A stretch of 57,099 bases of DNA from an uncultured Prevotella sp. (GTDB lineage Bacteria > Bacteroidota > Bacteroidia > Bacteroidales > Bacteroidaceae), in assembly GCA_900545525.1 (NCBI GenBank), contig UQZX01000019.1, forward strand, positions 1 to 57,099, in the 5' to 3' direction. The notes under the pieces were generated by a model that worked only from the letters and a program-made list of their open reading frames with translations, made no database searches and had not been told where the DNA came from. The position numbers and the translations under genes were made by a program. The first letter of the stretch is position 1, and every line of letters starts with the position of its first letter. Shown piece by piece: positions 1 through 9,803 of the stretch.

Positions 1-4
1 GCGT

Positions 5-27
5 CCCCTCCTTTTCCAAAGGAGGGG
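5..27. repeat. GC-rich hairpin at left edge
   Basis: A perfect 10-bp stem (positions 5-14 against 18-27) with a 3-nt loop is followed by a G-rich stretch. It has no clean T-tract on either strand, so a terminator role is not certain. It may be the end of a dispersed intergenic repeat running in from the left. Confidence 0.5.
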
Positions 28-59
28 CAGGGGTGGTTTGTGATATAACAAGAAATATA

Positions 60-84
60 AATTCATCGGACTAACGTTATTTAC
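60..84 (+). repeat. 25-nt dispersed repeat, copy A
   Basis: Matches 45455-45479 at 22 of 25 positions; both end in ACGTTATTTAC. Both copies lie upstream of a plus-strand gene. Confidence 0.5.
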
Positions 85-141
85 ATGCCGTACACAACAA
101 ATAATTATGGAAATATCATAATGCTTTTAATACATATTTGT

Positions 142-150
142 TATCTTTGC
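142..150 (+). promoter_or_regulatory. Bacteroidota -7 box for the hybrid regulator gene
   Basis: TATCTTTGC matches the TAnnTTTG consensus exactly. Transcription should start near 157. That lies after the first possible ATG of the long frame (138) and supports translation from 219 or 243. Confidence 0.6.
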
Positions 151-242
151 ATAAGTCTTTCACCATATCTGCAAAGCTTCCGGCATTCATCCATACCCCC
201 AGCCGCAGGATTGGCGATATGTCATTTCCTGAATTGACAAAT

Positions 243-3200
243 ATGAAAAACACCCATAAAATAATACAAAGGCTCAACATCCACCGCCAACAGGCATTGT
301 GCACGTCTGCATCAGCCGTCGCAAGCACGCCACGGGCATGGAGGCAGGCAGATTTTTCAAGAGCATTTCTCCTTATACTTACATGTCTTCTGACACACAT
401 TACGATGTCGGGACAGACGCTGTCGACCTTCACCCACTACAACACCGAAATGGGCTTTGTACAGAAAGAGGTGATGAAGCTGGCGCAAGACGGCAAGGGA
501 CAGATGTGGTTTGCCACATGGAACGGTCTGTACAAGTTTGACGGCTACCGCTTCATCAACTACAAGGCACGTCCCGGCGACGGCGTTATGATGGAGAGCA
601 ACAGGCTTGAAACAATTTGTATAGACGGAGACAATGTCTGGATGCGCGGATACAACGGCAGCATATCGTGCTTCAACACAAGGACGGAGGAGATACTCGA
701 CCTCCCGCTCTCAAAATATGTTGCCGACGGCACATACCACATAGGACAGGGAGGAATACTCATCACCATGTCCGGCAACAGGCTGGTAAAGGCTACGCTC
801 AATGACGGCGACATTAAAATAAGGACAAAAGGCATCGCCGGACTTCACAATAACGAGATAAAGAATATAAAGGCGGATACACAGGGCAAGTTGTATGTGC
901 TGACGGCTGACGGGCTTTATTCATACGACAACAGCCGGGAACGTCTGACAAAAGAATGGGGCGGCAACGGCAGACACTCCTTCTTCGACATGTCACGCGC
1001 CGGTAAGACACTCGTATTCTGTGCATCGAAGGGGCTGCTTCTCATACGGAAAGACGGGCGTTTCATACCCAAGAAGCTCCCCACGCCGGCAAATATAACG
1101 TCGGTGGCAAGCCTTCCGGGCGGACGCATACTTGCTGCCACAAGCGGAGACGGCATATACGTGCTGCGCGCCGACTATACCATAGAGAAGCACATCACGA
1201 CAGCCAACAGCGTCCTCAACACCAATGCACCCGGAAAACTGGAAAGAGACGGGCATGGAGACGTATGGTTCTGTACCGGAAAGCCGGGAGTGATGCGCTA
1301 CGACGCTAAAAACGGCACGCTGTATCATCTTGACATAGAAGGAGAATTCCAGCCGGACCCGTCGATGTGGAGGAACGAGGTGAACATAGCCGAAGACAGC
1401 CGGGGCAATCTGTGGGTGTCGCCTTCGGGCAACGGGCTGAACCTCTTTGACAGAAAAGCCAACAGGCTAATACCGTTCTTCGACCATGAAAGGCAGAAGG
1501 CATGGACCGCCGAAAACACATTGACCGACTTTTTCGTAGACAAGCAGGATAACCTGTGGTTCTGCGGCAAATACACCGGACTGGAGAAGGTCACGTTCAA
1601 CCCGCGGCAGTTTTACTATTTAGACATAAAATGCAGTACAGAAAGCGGCAAGGATGTCCGCGGAATATTTCAGGACCGTGACGGAAACGTATGGATCGGG
1701 GCAAAGAGCGGCATAATAAGTGTATTTGACAAACAGCTCAGACACATAGGCAACCTGTGCCGGGACGGACATGTGAGACCGGGCACTGCCGACAACATGG
1801 GACGCGCCTACTGCTTTGCGCAGGACGAAACCGGCACAATATGGATAGGGACAAAGTTCAGCGGTCTGCTCCGCCTGCGGCAAAACGGGCACCTGTCATT
1901 CAGCATAACGAGGTTCAAGACAGATGCGCGCCCCGGCAGCCTGCCGCACAACGACATATTCTCACTGTGCATAGACCGCCACAAACGCCTGTGGATAGCC
2001 ACATACGGAGGCGGAATATGCTATATGGAACTTAACGGCAAACAGACGGAATTCGTATCATCAAAGAACAGGCTGAAAGCCGTGTTCCCTGCAAAGACAC
2101 GCTTCATCACAACAGACAGCAAGGGCACAATGTGGGTGGGGACAACATCCGGGCTGTTTTCGTTCAGCGAGAACTTCAGGAAACCTGAAGAAATAAGGTC
2201 CAGCAATTATACCCGCCGCCCGGACGATGCCACCAGCCTGAGCTACAACGACGTGCTGGAGGTGTTCTTCACGAGCAAGGGCGAAATGTACGTATGCACA
2301 TACGGCGGAGGGTTCTGCCATGTAAGGCGCAACGGGGACAGGCTGGTGTTCAGTCCGTTCACCACTTCAGACGGTCTGAGAAGCGACGTGATTTTTTCCG
2401 TACAGGAGGACTTTGCCGGCAACCTGTGGTTTTCGTCCGAGAACGGACTTGTAAAATACAGTCCGGAACAGAACAAGACGGAGACTTTCTCATCGCGATA
2501 TTTCGGCAAGCACACCGACATAAACGAGGGCGTGGCAATAAGGCTGCACGACGGCAAGCTGCTGTTCCCGTGCCGCAACCACGGTGTCATATACTTCAAC
2601 CCTCAGCAGGTAAAGGTCAGTTCGTATGTGCCGAGAATAATACTGACACACTTCTTCATCGGGCAAAACGAGATATTGCCGCAAAGAGACGGAGACATAC
2701 TAAGGACAAGCATAAACAGTGCCGGCGGCATAACGCTGCCTTACGACAAGAACAGCTTCTCCATAGAGTTCTCAGCCCTTGACTTCCGCGACCCCGACAA
2801 CGTAAGCTACTCGTATATGCTCCACGGGTTTGACAAGACATGGACCACGGCAGGCAACGCGCACAATGCAACGTTCAACAACATTCCTCCGGGCAAATAC
2901 CGCTTCATGGTACGCTCCACGAACAGCGACGGAGTGTGGGTGGACAACACGAAGACAATAGAAATAACAATAACGCCGTCTTTCTGGCAGACAGGATGGG
3001 CTGTGCTTCTCTACATCATACTTGCCTTTATCATGATAGCCGGCTCCACATACATATTCTTCACAATATTCCGGCTAAAGCAAAAGGTAAGGATTGAGGA
3101 ATATATATCGGGCATCAAGCTGAAGTTCTTCACAAACATATCACACGAGATAAGGACTCCGCTTACCCTCATATCGGGCAGCGTGAAGGAGATTTTGCGC

Positions 3201-4715
3201 AAAGGCGTGGATGACGAGGGGATAAGGAAGTCGCTGACCGTTGTGGACCGTAATTCAAACAGGCTGCTGCGCCTTGTAAACCAGATACTTGACATAAGGA
3301 AGCTTGAAACCGGGAACATGCACCTCAGCCTGCAGCTTACGGACTTGGGACAGCTTGTCAAGTCTATAACCGCCAACTTCAGCAATATAGCGGAGGAACA
3401 GGACATCAGGCTGGAGTTCAAATCTCCCGACGAGCCTGTCATGATATGGGTGGACAACGACAAACTTGACAAAATAGTGTTTAACCTGCTCTCCAACGCG
3501 TTCCGCTTCACACCTTCAGGGAAGAGCATAACGGTAGAGGTCTCCTCAGACAGGGAAACGGCACGCATCACCGTAAGAGATGAAGGCACGGGAATATCTC
3601 CAGAAAGGCTTGGAGGCATCTTCAACAGGTTCAGTTCTACAGGATACAACGGTGCCCTGATGCAAGGCGGCACCGGCATAGGGCTTGCCCTGACAAAAGA
3701 ACTGGTTGAGCTGCATCACGGAACGATATCCGCAGAAAGCCGGTTGCATAACGGCAGCACGTTCACCGTAAGCCTGCCGGCTGACGGGCGGGCGGCATAT
3801 AACGACGCGGACTACATAATAAAAGAGCCGGAGCATGAAGGCATCAGCGGCTGTATGCCCGGAAACGGAATGAGCCATGACGGAAACGCACAGGACGGCA
3901 GCCGCGGCATTGAAAGCCCGAAGACTCAGGCACAGGCACGGCAGACCATACTTGTCGTTGAAGACAACGCCGAGATGAGAGACTTCATAAGAATGATATT
4001 AGGCTCCGACTATAACATAACGGATGCTGAAAACGGGAAGGAGGGCTTGAAACTTGCTGACAGCTGCACGCCGGATATAATAATAACCGACTATATGATG
4101 CCCGTAATGGACGGCATGGAGATGGCACAGCTACTGCGCAACAATGTGGCAACGAGCCATATACCGATAATAATACTCTCGGCAAGGACCGACTACGAGA
4201 GCAAGATACTCGGAATGGACACCGGCATAGACGACTATATCGAGAAGCCTTTCAGCGCCGACATACTGAGGGCACGTATCAGAAACATCATCGCCCGGCA
4301 GGAGAACATGAGGGTATACTTCAGGGAAAGGTATGTGGACAAGAACGAAAACGGGCAGACGGAAATATCGCCTGCCGACCAAAACTTCATGGACAAGCTC
4401 ATGGATATACTGGAAAAGAACATCAGTAACGGAGACCTGAGTGTCGACGACGTTGCCTCACAGCTGAACATGAGCCGTTCGATATACTTCAAGAAGATAA
4501 AGGCACTTACAAGTTTCAGCCCAAATGAGTTTGTAAAGGCATTCCGCATGAGGCGCGCTTCTGAACTTATAGATACCCGCATGTACAGCATAACCGAGAT
4601 ATCCATGATGGTAGGCATCAACGACGCGCATTATTTCAGCAAGTGTTTCAAGCTGCATTTCGGCGTAACACCTACCGAATGGAAGAACAGGAAGAACAAT
4701 AATGGCGGAATATGA
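243..4715 (+). CDS. hybrid two-component sensor/response regulator (HTCS)
   Basis: One-protein signalling system of about 1490 residues. Order: signal peptide or anchor (hydrophobic around residues 40-55), two seven-bladed Reg_prop propellers with repeated DxxGxxWxGT-like blades (about 60-740), a Y_Y_Y domain (about 780-860), a membrane segment (about 919-944), HisKA with its histidine in SHEIRTP (H968), an HATPase with N, G1 (DEGTGIS) and G2 (GGTGIGLAL) boxes, a receiver with phospho-acceptor D1283 in TDYMMP, and a C-terminal AraC-type DNA-binding domain (about 1400-1487). HTCS proteins usually sense a glycan fragment in the periplasm and switch on a polysaccharide utilisation locus. No SusC/SusD pair or glycoside hydrolase is in this window, so its target is either to the left or distant. 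Start 243 was preferred because the promoter at 142 lies upstream of it. 219 is also possible. Confidence 0.95.
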   Translation: MKNTHKIIQRLNIHRQQALCTSASAVASTPRAWRQADFSRAFLLILTCLLTHITMSGQTLSTFTHYNTEMGFVQKEVMKLAQDGKGQMWFATWNGLYKFDGYRFINYKARPGDGVMMESNRLETICIDGDNVWMRGYNGSISCFNTRTEEILDLPLSKYVADGTYHIGQGGILITMSGNRLVKATLNDGDIKIRTKGIAGLHNNEIKNIKADTQGKLYVLTADGLYSYDNSRERLTKEWGGNGRHSFFDMSRAGKTLVFCASKGLLLIRKDGRFIPKKLPTPANITSVASLPGGRILAATSGDGIYVLRADYTIEKHITTANSVLNTNAPGKLERDGHGDVWFCTGKPGVMRYDAKNGTLYHLDIEGEFQPDPSMWRNEVNIAEDSRGNLWVSPSGNGLNLFDRKANRLIPFFDHERQKAWTAENTLTDFFVDKQDNLWFCGKYTGLEKVTFNPRQFYYLDIKCSTESGKDVRGIFQDRDGNVWIGAKSGIISVFDKQLRHIGNLCRDGHVRPGTADNMGRAYCFAQDETGTIWIGTKFSGLLRLRQNGHLSFSITRFKTDARPGSLPHNDIFSLCIDRHKRLWIATYGGGICYMELNGKQTEFVSSKNRLKAVFPAKTRFITTDSKGTMWVGTTSGLFSFSENFRKPEEIRSSNYTRRPDDATSLSYNDVLEVFFTSKGEMYVCTYGGGFCHVRRNGDRLVFSPFTTSDGLRSDVIFSVQEDFAGNLWFSSENGLVKYSPEQNKTETFSSRYFGKHTDINEGVAIRLHDGKLLFPCRNHGVIYFNPQQVKVSSYVPRIILTHFFIGQNEILPQRDGDILRTSINSAGGITLPYDKNSFSIEFSALDFRDPDNVSYSYMLHGFDKTWTTAGNAHNATFNNIPPGKYRFMVRSTNSDGVWVDNTKTIEITITPSFWQTGWAVLLYIILAFIMIAGSTYIFFTIFRLKQKVRIEEYISGIKLKFFTNISHEIRTPLTLISGSVKEILRKGVDDEGIRKSLTVVDRNSNRLLRLVNQILDIRKLETGNMHLSLQLTDLGQLVKSITANFSNIAEEQDIRLEFKSPDEPVMIWVDNDKLDKIVFNLLSNAFRFTPSGKSITVEVSSDRETARITVRDEGTGISPERLGGIFNRFSSTGYNGALMQGGTGIGLALTKELVELHHGTISAESRLHNGSTFTVSLPADGRAAYNDADYIIKEPEHEGISGCMPGNGMSHDGNAQDGSRGIESPKTQAQARQTILVVEDNAEMRDFIRMILGSDYNITDAENGKEGLKLADSCTPDIIITDYMMPVMDGMEMAQLLRNNVATSHIPIIILSARTDYESKILGMDTGIDDYIEKPFSADILRARIRNIIARQENMRVYFRERYVDKNENGQTEISPADQNFMDKLMDILEKNISNGDLSVDDVASQLNMSRSIYFKKIKALTSFSPNEFVKAFRMRRASELIDTRMYSITEISMMVGINDAHYFSKCFKLHFGVTPTEWKNRKNNNGGI

Positions 4716-4760
4716 CGGATAAAACAAGGCATATCGGGGCATGCCAAGGGTGTACAGGCA

Positions 4761-6170
4761 TCATTTCATTATAGAGAAGGTGAATGTGACACCGCCGCCG
4801 GGATTGTTCTTTGCCGTGATTGTACCTCCGTGCATGACTACCGCGTTCTTGACTATTGCAAGCCCGAGTCCCGTGCCTCCCAGCTTACGGCTGCGCCCCT
4901 TGTCTACACGGTAAAAGCGTTCAAAGATACGGGGGAGATGTTCTTCGGGTATGCCGCACCCGTTGTCAGAAAAAGAGAAAAGCCATCTGTCGCCCCGGTC
5001 CTCGGCAGAAAGTGTCATGACCGTATCCTGTCCGGCGTATGCAATGGCATTGTCTATAAGATTGCGGAATATGCTGTAAAGCAAGGAATGGTTGCCACGG
5101 ACAACGATACCGCCGGGTATGGCATTGCGGAACGTCATTCCACGTGCCGCCACCTGCAACGCCGTCTCCTTCTCTATGTCTGCAACAATGTGCGAGATGT
5201 CTGCTTCATCAAACTTTATCATTCCTGAAACATCGTCCATGCGGTTGAGCAGCGATATGTCCTGAAGCAGCGACTTGAGCCTGCATGCCTGCACCTTGCA
5301 GCGTTCAAAGAACTGCATCTTGGTGTCATTGTCCATGTCCGGGTTCTCGGTTATCGTGTCAAGATATCCCAAAATGCTTGCCACGGGCGTCTTGAGCTCG
5401 TGCGCCACATTCTGTGTCAGCTGCCTCTTCAGCATGTTCTGTTCTTCTTTTGTACGTTCAAGGCGCTTGTATATCTTTATTATCCGCTCTGCTATTTCGC
5501 CAAGCTCATCGCCGGGAAAGTCTACAAGGTCCTCCGTATCGAGGCTCTCATTCCTGTCTGCACGCTCGGCAAAGATGCGCAGCTTCGTTATATTGACACC
5601 CAAACGGTTTACAAAACTGTATATGACGGCAACAAGTACAAGCATTGCCGTGAATGCAAACCAAAGATAATGCGAGTCGGACTTCAGAGATTTCAACAGG
5701 CTGTTGTTATAAGGCAATGCCGTACGGATGATTATCTGCTGTTTAGGAAAATAGGTTGCGGAATAAAAACAATCGTTGTTCATAGTCTGGCTCATCCTGC
5801 TTATGTTCATCCCCGTTCCATTCTTCAGCGCATCGGCAATCTCTTTTCTGTCTGCATGGCTGCCAAGTGAGGCATAGTCCTTATATTCGTTGTCAAACAG
5901 CACACGCCCGCCTTTATCCACAATAGTCACGCGCAAGTCGGGAACATGGTGCTTCACGACGTACTTGTCCATAACTTCTTCCGAGATGGTACCGGCATAA
6001 GCCAACGACTCTGCCATGCGCACATTATAGTCTTGCAGCTTGGTGTTAAGCATATCAGCCTTGTATTTCTTCTCACGCGACTGCTGGAAGAGCACAAACA
6101 GTGCCGCAAAGACCAAGAAAACAGCCAGCACTCCCATATAAAGCCTTGCCCCTACAGATGTTCTTTTCAT
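4761..6170 (-). CDS. PhoR/RprX-like sensor histidine kinase
   Basis: A 469-residue inner-membrane kinase. It has a first membrane helix (about 8-28), a periplasmic sensor of about 140 residues with the DxRVTIVDxxGxVLFDN pattern of PhoR-like extracellular domains, a second helix (about 169-187), a HAMP-like linker, HisKA with AHELKTP (H257), and an HATPase with DNGCGIP and GGTGLGLAIVK boxes. It lies 100 nt downstream of the response regulator gene on the same strand, so the pair is a classical two-component system. It resembles Bacteroides RprX, but the signal cannot be read from the sequence. It converges with the HTCS gene. Confidence 0.9.
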   Translation of the reverse strand: MKRTSVGARLYMGVLAVFLVFAALFVLFQQSREKKYKADMLNTKLQDYNVRMAESLAYAGTISEEVMDKYVVKHHVPDLRVTIVDKGGRVLFDNEYKDYASLGSHADRKEIADALKNGTGMNISRMSQTMNNDCFYSATYFPKQQIIIRTALPYNNSLLKSLKSDSHYLWFAFTAMLVLVAVIYSFVNRLGVNITKLRIFAERADRNESLDTEDLVDFPGDELGEIAERIIKIYKRLERTKEEQNMLKRQLTQNVAHELKTPVASILGYLDTITENPDMDNDTKMQFFERCKVQACRLKSLLQDISLLNRMDDVSGMIKFDEADISHIVADIEKETALQVAARGMTFRNAIPGGIVVRGNHSLLYSIFRNLIDNAIAYAGQDTVMTLSAEDRGDRWLFSFSDNGCGIPEEHLPRIFERFYRVDKGRSRKLGGTGLGLAIVKNAVVMHGGTITAKNNPGGGVTFTFSIMK

Positions 6171-6270
6171 AGATTATAAACATTAGATTTAATACTGCGG
6201 CAATCCTGACAGGCAATGAACCGGTGCCATATCAAGCCATGAGACATGCCGTACAAAAGCATCGGGCATG

Positions 6271-6960
6271 TTATTCCTCAAACAAATAGCCAAATCCCTG
6301 ACGGGTAACGATGCAACGCGAGAAACGCCCTACCTTCCGCCTTACCCTCGTTATGTTCACGTCTACCGTCCTGTCAAGTACTATAACGTCCTTACGCCAA
6401 ATACGGTCGATAAGCTGCTGGCGTGAAAAGACCTTCCCTGGTTCGGACAACAGCAGGCGCAATATCTCAAATTCGGTCCGCGTAAACGGTATGTCCGTGC
6501 CGTCTATGCTTACCGCCTTGCGGTTCATGTCAAGGACAAGCCCCTTATATTCAATCAGCCCCGACTGCGTTTGGTCCTGTCCCTGACATGTACGCCGCAG
6601 CACGGCATTTACCCTCGCCATGACCTCACGCAACGAGAATGGCTTTGATATGTAGTCGTCGGCACCTATGTTAAAGCCTGTAAGCATGTCTGCCTCCGTG
6701 TCCCGTGCCGTAATGAATATCACAGGCAGGTTCTTTGTCGCGATGTTTTCTTTCAGTTTCTTCGCCATTGAATAGCCGGACATTCCGCCCATCATCACGT
6801 CAAGCAGCAGCAAGTCGAAGCGTCCGGGACCCTTTTCCATTGCCTCTTCAGCCGATGCTGCCGTCTCTACGTCATATCCTCCGGCTTCAAGATTAAATTT
6901 CAGGATACCGCACAGGTCTTCTTCGTCATCGACAACAAGTATTTTATACCTCTTCTCCAT
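6271..6960 (-). CDS. OmpR/PhoB-family response regulator
   Basis: 229 residues. The receiver has an acidic pocket (D11, D12), a phospho-acceptor D54 in LLLDVMMGG, a switch threonine in FITA and a lysine in SKPFS. It is followed by a winged-helix trans_reg_C domain (about 130-228) with the RTEFEILRLLLSEPG and VDVNITRVRRKVG motifs. It is first in the two-gene unit with the kinase downstream and has its own promoter at 6988-6996. It is RprY-like in size and layout. Regulated genes are unknown. Confidence 0.92.
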   Translation of the reverse strand: MEKRYKILVVDDEEDLCGILKFNLEAGGYDVETAASAEEAMEKGPGRFDLLLLDVMMGGMSGYSMAKKLKENIATKNLPVIFITARDTEADMLTGFNIGADDYISKPFSLREVMARVNAVLRRTCQGQDQTQSGLIEYKGLVLDMNRKAVSIDGTDIPFTRTEFEILRLLLSEPGKVFSRQQLIDRIWRKDVIVLDRTVDVNITRVRRKVGRFSRCIVTRQGFGYLFEE

Positions 6961-6987
6961 TTTAGTACACTATTGTAAGTCAGCACT

Positions 6988-6996
6988 ACAAAATTA
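6988..6996 (-). promoter_or_regulatory. promoter of the regulator/kinase pair
   Basis: On the minus strand TAATTTTGT fits TAnnTTTG and lies 28 nt upstream of the regulator ATG. The same short gap also holds TTACAATA-like words in both orientations (near 6971, 7019 and 7041), which might be operator sites. That reading is a guess. Confidence 0.45.
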
Positions 6997-7040
6997 CATA
7001 TATATATTGTGAAAGATATTACAATATTATAAAAAAACGG

Positions 7041-8348
7041 TTACAATATTTCTTTTAGCATAAACAGAAGTGAAAGGACATACATCGACAGGGTAAGTTC
7101 TGAACGTTTCCCTGCAAAAAGCTTTATTACGACAAACGATATCATGCCAAAGCAGATGCCGTCGGCAATGCTGTAAGTGAGCACTATCATCATTATGGTG
7201 ACAAACGCAGGCAATGCCTCTGATATATCTTCAAGGTTTATCTGGGGTATAGATGCTATCATGTACACTCCCACAAGAACAAGGCATCCAGATGTGGCGG
7301 CAAGCGGAATGAGAAGGAAAAGGGGCGAAAGAAACAGCGCAACAAGAAACAACAGACCGGTAACTGCCGAGGATACGCCCGTACGCCCGCCGGCAGCGGC
7401 TCCCGATGTGCTCTCTGCCATGACCGACACTGCCGACAAACCGAACATGCTGCCCACGAGAGAACCTATGGAGCATGCCGCCAAGGCTCCCTTTACACGT
7501 GGTATGGTGCCGTCTTTTTCTATGGTCCCGGTGTTAGATGACACTCCTATGATGGAGCCGAGGGCATCGAACACATTGATTATTAGCAACGTAAAGATGA
7601 CAATCACCACCTCGATGAAGCGCGTATTCATGAAATTAAAGTGAAAATGTACGGGCATGACAAAATCGGGCAAAGAAAGCGGAACAAATCCATCGGGTAT
7701 TGCCGTAACGCCCATTGGCAGACCGATAAGCGTGCATGCGGCTATGCTGTAGAACATGGCACCGTTAACCTTGCGGGCTGTCAGTATGCCGCTGAGCAAT
7801 ATGCTCAGTATTCCGAGCAATGCGGCAGGCGTCAGTTCGCCAAGCTGTACAAGCGTGCTTGGGTTTGCCACGATGATGCCTGCGTTCTTCAAGCCGATAA
7901 AGGCAATGAACATGCCAATGCCGGCAACAAGCGCATGGCGCAGGCTGAGCGGAATGGAATCTATTATATACTTGTGTACGTTTGCCAGAATAAGGCACAG
8001 GAAGATGGCACTCTCTACAAAAACAATGGCAAGCGCTTCCTGATAAGAATATCCCAATGCCTGTACTATTGTGAAAGCAAAGAAGGCATTAAGTCCGAGA
8101 CCCGGTCCCTGTATTAACGGCTGTTTTGCCCAAAAGGCACCCAAAAGGGTTGTCAGCCCTGTAACAAATGCCGTGGCGGTGAATGCTCCAGCCTGTTCAA
8201 GCCCCGTCGTGGCAAGCACCGACGGCACTACGGCAAGGATATAGCATACCGTAAGGAATGCCGTAACTCCTGATGTCACTTCCGTACGCATGCTGTGCAA
8301 TGCGTTGTCAAAACCCAATAAAGAAAGTATCTTCATAGCACTTCGCAT
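7041..8348 (-). CDS. NCS2-family purine permease (AzgA/PbuG-like)
   Basis: 435 residues and about 12-14 hydrophobic segments. The motifs are those of the AzgA branch of nucleobase:cation symporters: GVTAFLTVCYIL near the N terminus, QGPGLGLNAFFAF (about 80-92), LRHALVAGIGMFIAFIGLK, NVFDALGSIIGVSS and the ESTSGAAAGGRTG loop. Family members import adenine, guanine or hypoxanthine. The substrate here cannot be fixed from sequence. It starts within 20 nt of the rmuC stop and is likely co-transcribed with rmuC and the RecD-like helicase. An alternative start four codons in (8336) gives MKILSLLGF. Confidence 0.9.
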   Translation of the reverse strand: MRSAMKILSLLGFDNALHSMRTEVTSGVTAFLTVCYILAVVPSVLATTGLEQAGAFTATAFVTGLTTLLGAFWAKQPLIQGPGLGLNAFFAFTIVQALGYSYQEALAIVFVESAIFLCLILANVHKYIIDSIPLSLRHALVAGIGMFIAFIGLKNAGIIVANPSTLVQLGELTPAALLGILSILLSGILTARKVNGAMFYSIAACTLIGLPMGVTAIPDGFVPLSLPDFVMPVHFHFNFMNTRFIEVVIVIFTLLIINVFDALGSIIGVSSNTGTIEKDGTIPRVKGALAACSIGSLVGSMFGLSAVSVMAESTSGAAAGGRTGVSSAVTGLLFLVALFLSPLFLLIPLAATSGCLVLVGVYMIASIPQINLEDISEALPAFVTIMMIVLTYSIADGICFGMISFVVIKLFAGKRSELTLSMYVLSLLFMLKEIL

Positions 8349-8355
8349 ATATTTA

Positions 8356-9768
8356 TCATTCTTCTATTTCAGGAACAGGATGTCTGGGGTTTTCCTTTGC
8401 TCCCATCTTTATCAGTTCTTTTGCCGGAACAAACAGGCTCTGATTGCCTTTGAGGACAAGGCTTGCCTTGTCGAACGAAGCAGATGCCGTCGTCAGGTCC
8501 TTGCCTATCTTCGCAAAACGCTCGGCAAACAGTCCGACACGCTCAACCAGTTTGTTTGCCAAACCGAAAACATGTTCCTGGTTTTCTGCCTGCCGTTGCT
8601 GCGTCCATGCTATCTGGAACATGCGCAACAGAGCAAACAGGTTCTGTTCTCCTGTTATCAGCACCTTGCGCTCAAAGGCATAGTTCCACAGCGCGGCATC
8701 GCCGTATACGGCAAGCTGCATGGCTGCCTCATGCGGAACAAACATCACCACGAAGTCGAGAGTCGTACCTCCTTCCATGGAATACTTACAATAGTTTTTC
8801 GCCGCCAGTTCATCAACATGCCGCCGCACGCTCCTCACATGCTCGTCCAGCCATTGCCTGCGCTCACCTTCGTTCTCGGCGTTCATGTAGTTTATAAATG
8901 CCGTCAACGACGCTTTGGAGTCTATGACTACATCCTTGTGGTCCGGATAATGAAGCACGACATCGGGGCGCATCATGTCGTTCGTGTCATCATTTCGTAT
9001 CACGTTTCCCTTTGCATCGCGCATGGTATACTGCACGTCATATTCTATTCCTTTGGTAAAGCCGAACTTGTCAAGAAGGTCGTTCAGCTTCATTTCGCCG
9101 AAGTCTCCCTGCATCTTAGGTCCTGCCTGCAACGCTTTCGAGAGCCTTTCTGCCTCAGCTCCCAACGTTGCCGTTGTCTCATACATCATCTTGAGCTGTT
9201 CGCCGAGCGATGCCGTGCTGCGGGTAAACGACTCGCGGTTGTCGTCCATCGACTTCTTCATTTCCGCCATCACAGCCCTGAGCGGAGCTATTATCGCACC
9301 CATCTGAGTGCGATTTGTAACGTCCAGTTCCTCCGTACGCTGCTTCAAGAGCTGCTCCGTTGCGGTTTTGAGACGTTCCTGCACAAGGTCAAGCCGTTCT
9401 GTTAGCTGCTTTTCAGCAAGGTTACGGTGCTCCGCAAGCTCACGCTCATGCCGCGCGGAGATGTCAGCAATCATCGTGTCGTGCTGTTCCTTCAGTCCGG
9501 CTATCTGCCGTCCATGCCGGCAATCGATGTCAGCAAGCTGTGCGGCATGCGCTGCCCTGAGCTCAGCCAGCTGCTTTTCATATCCGTTTCTCATCTCCTC
9601 CACACGTATGTTTGCAGCGTCTGCCCTGCCCCTGCACTCAACGATATCACTTTTAAGACGCGAGTTGTCGGCATTTGCCTGCGCAACACGGCGCTGATAG
9701 AAGGCAGCACATGCCAGAATGCCGGCAAATGCGCCACAAATTAAGTATAATAGTACTTCCATAATCAT
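8356..9768 (-). CDS. rmuC: RmuC-family DNA recombination protein
   Basis: About 470 residues. It has an N-terminal membrane helix (LLYLICGAFAGILACAAF), then about 150 residues of coiled coil rich in Glu, Arg, Leu and Gln, then the RmuC domain (about 200-450) with a nuclease-fold core seen in MRPDVVLHYP and VVIDSKASL. RmuC limits certain genome rearrangements in E. coli. The biochemical activity is inferred from fold. A GTG at 9807 opens the frame further and overlaps the helicase stop, but ATG at 9768 (MIMEVLLYL) or 9762 fits the membrane helix better. Confidence 0.9.
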   Translation of the reverse strand: MIMEVLLYLICGAFAGILACAAFYQRRVAQANADNSRLKSDIVECRGRADAANIRVEEMRNGYEKQLAELRAAHAAQLADIDCRHGRQIAGLKEQHDTMIADISARHERELAEHRNLAEKQLTERLDLVQERLKTATEQLLKQRTEELDVTNRTQMGAIIAPLRAVMAEMKKSMDDNRESFTRSTASLGEQLKMMYETTATLGAEAERLSKALQAGPKMQGDFGEMKLNDLLDKFGFTKGIEYDVQYTMRDAKGNVIRNDDTNDMMRPDVVLHYPDHKDVVIDSKASLTAFINYMNAENEGERRQWLDEHVRSVRRHVDELAAKNYCKYSMEGGTTLDFVVMFVPHEAAMQLAVYGDAALWNYAFERKVLITGEQNLFALLRMFQIAWTQQRQAENQEHVFGLANKLVERVGLFAERFAKIGKDLTTASASFDKASLVLKGNQSLFVPAKELIKMGAKENPRHPVPEIEE

Positions 9769-9803
9769 TGTCAATATTCTTTTTTTAATTAAACATATAT
9801 ATA

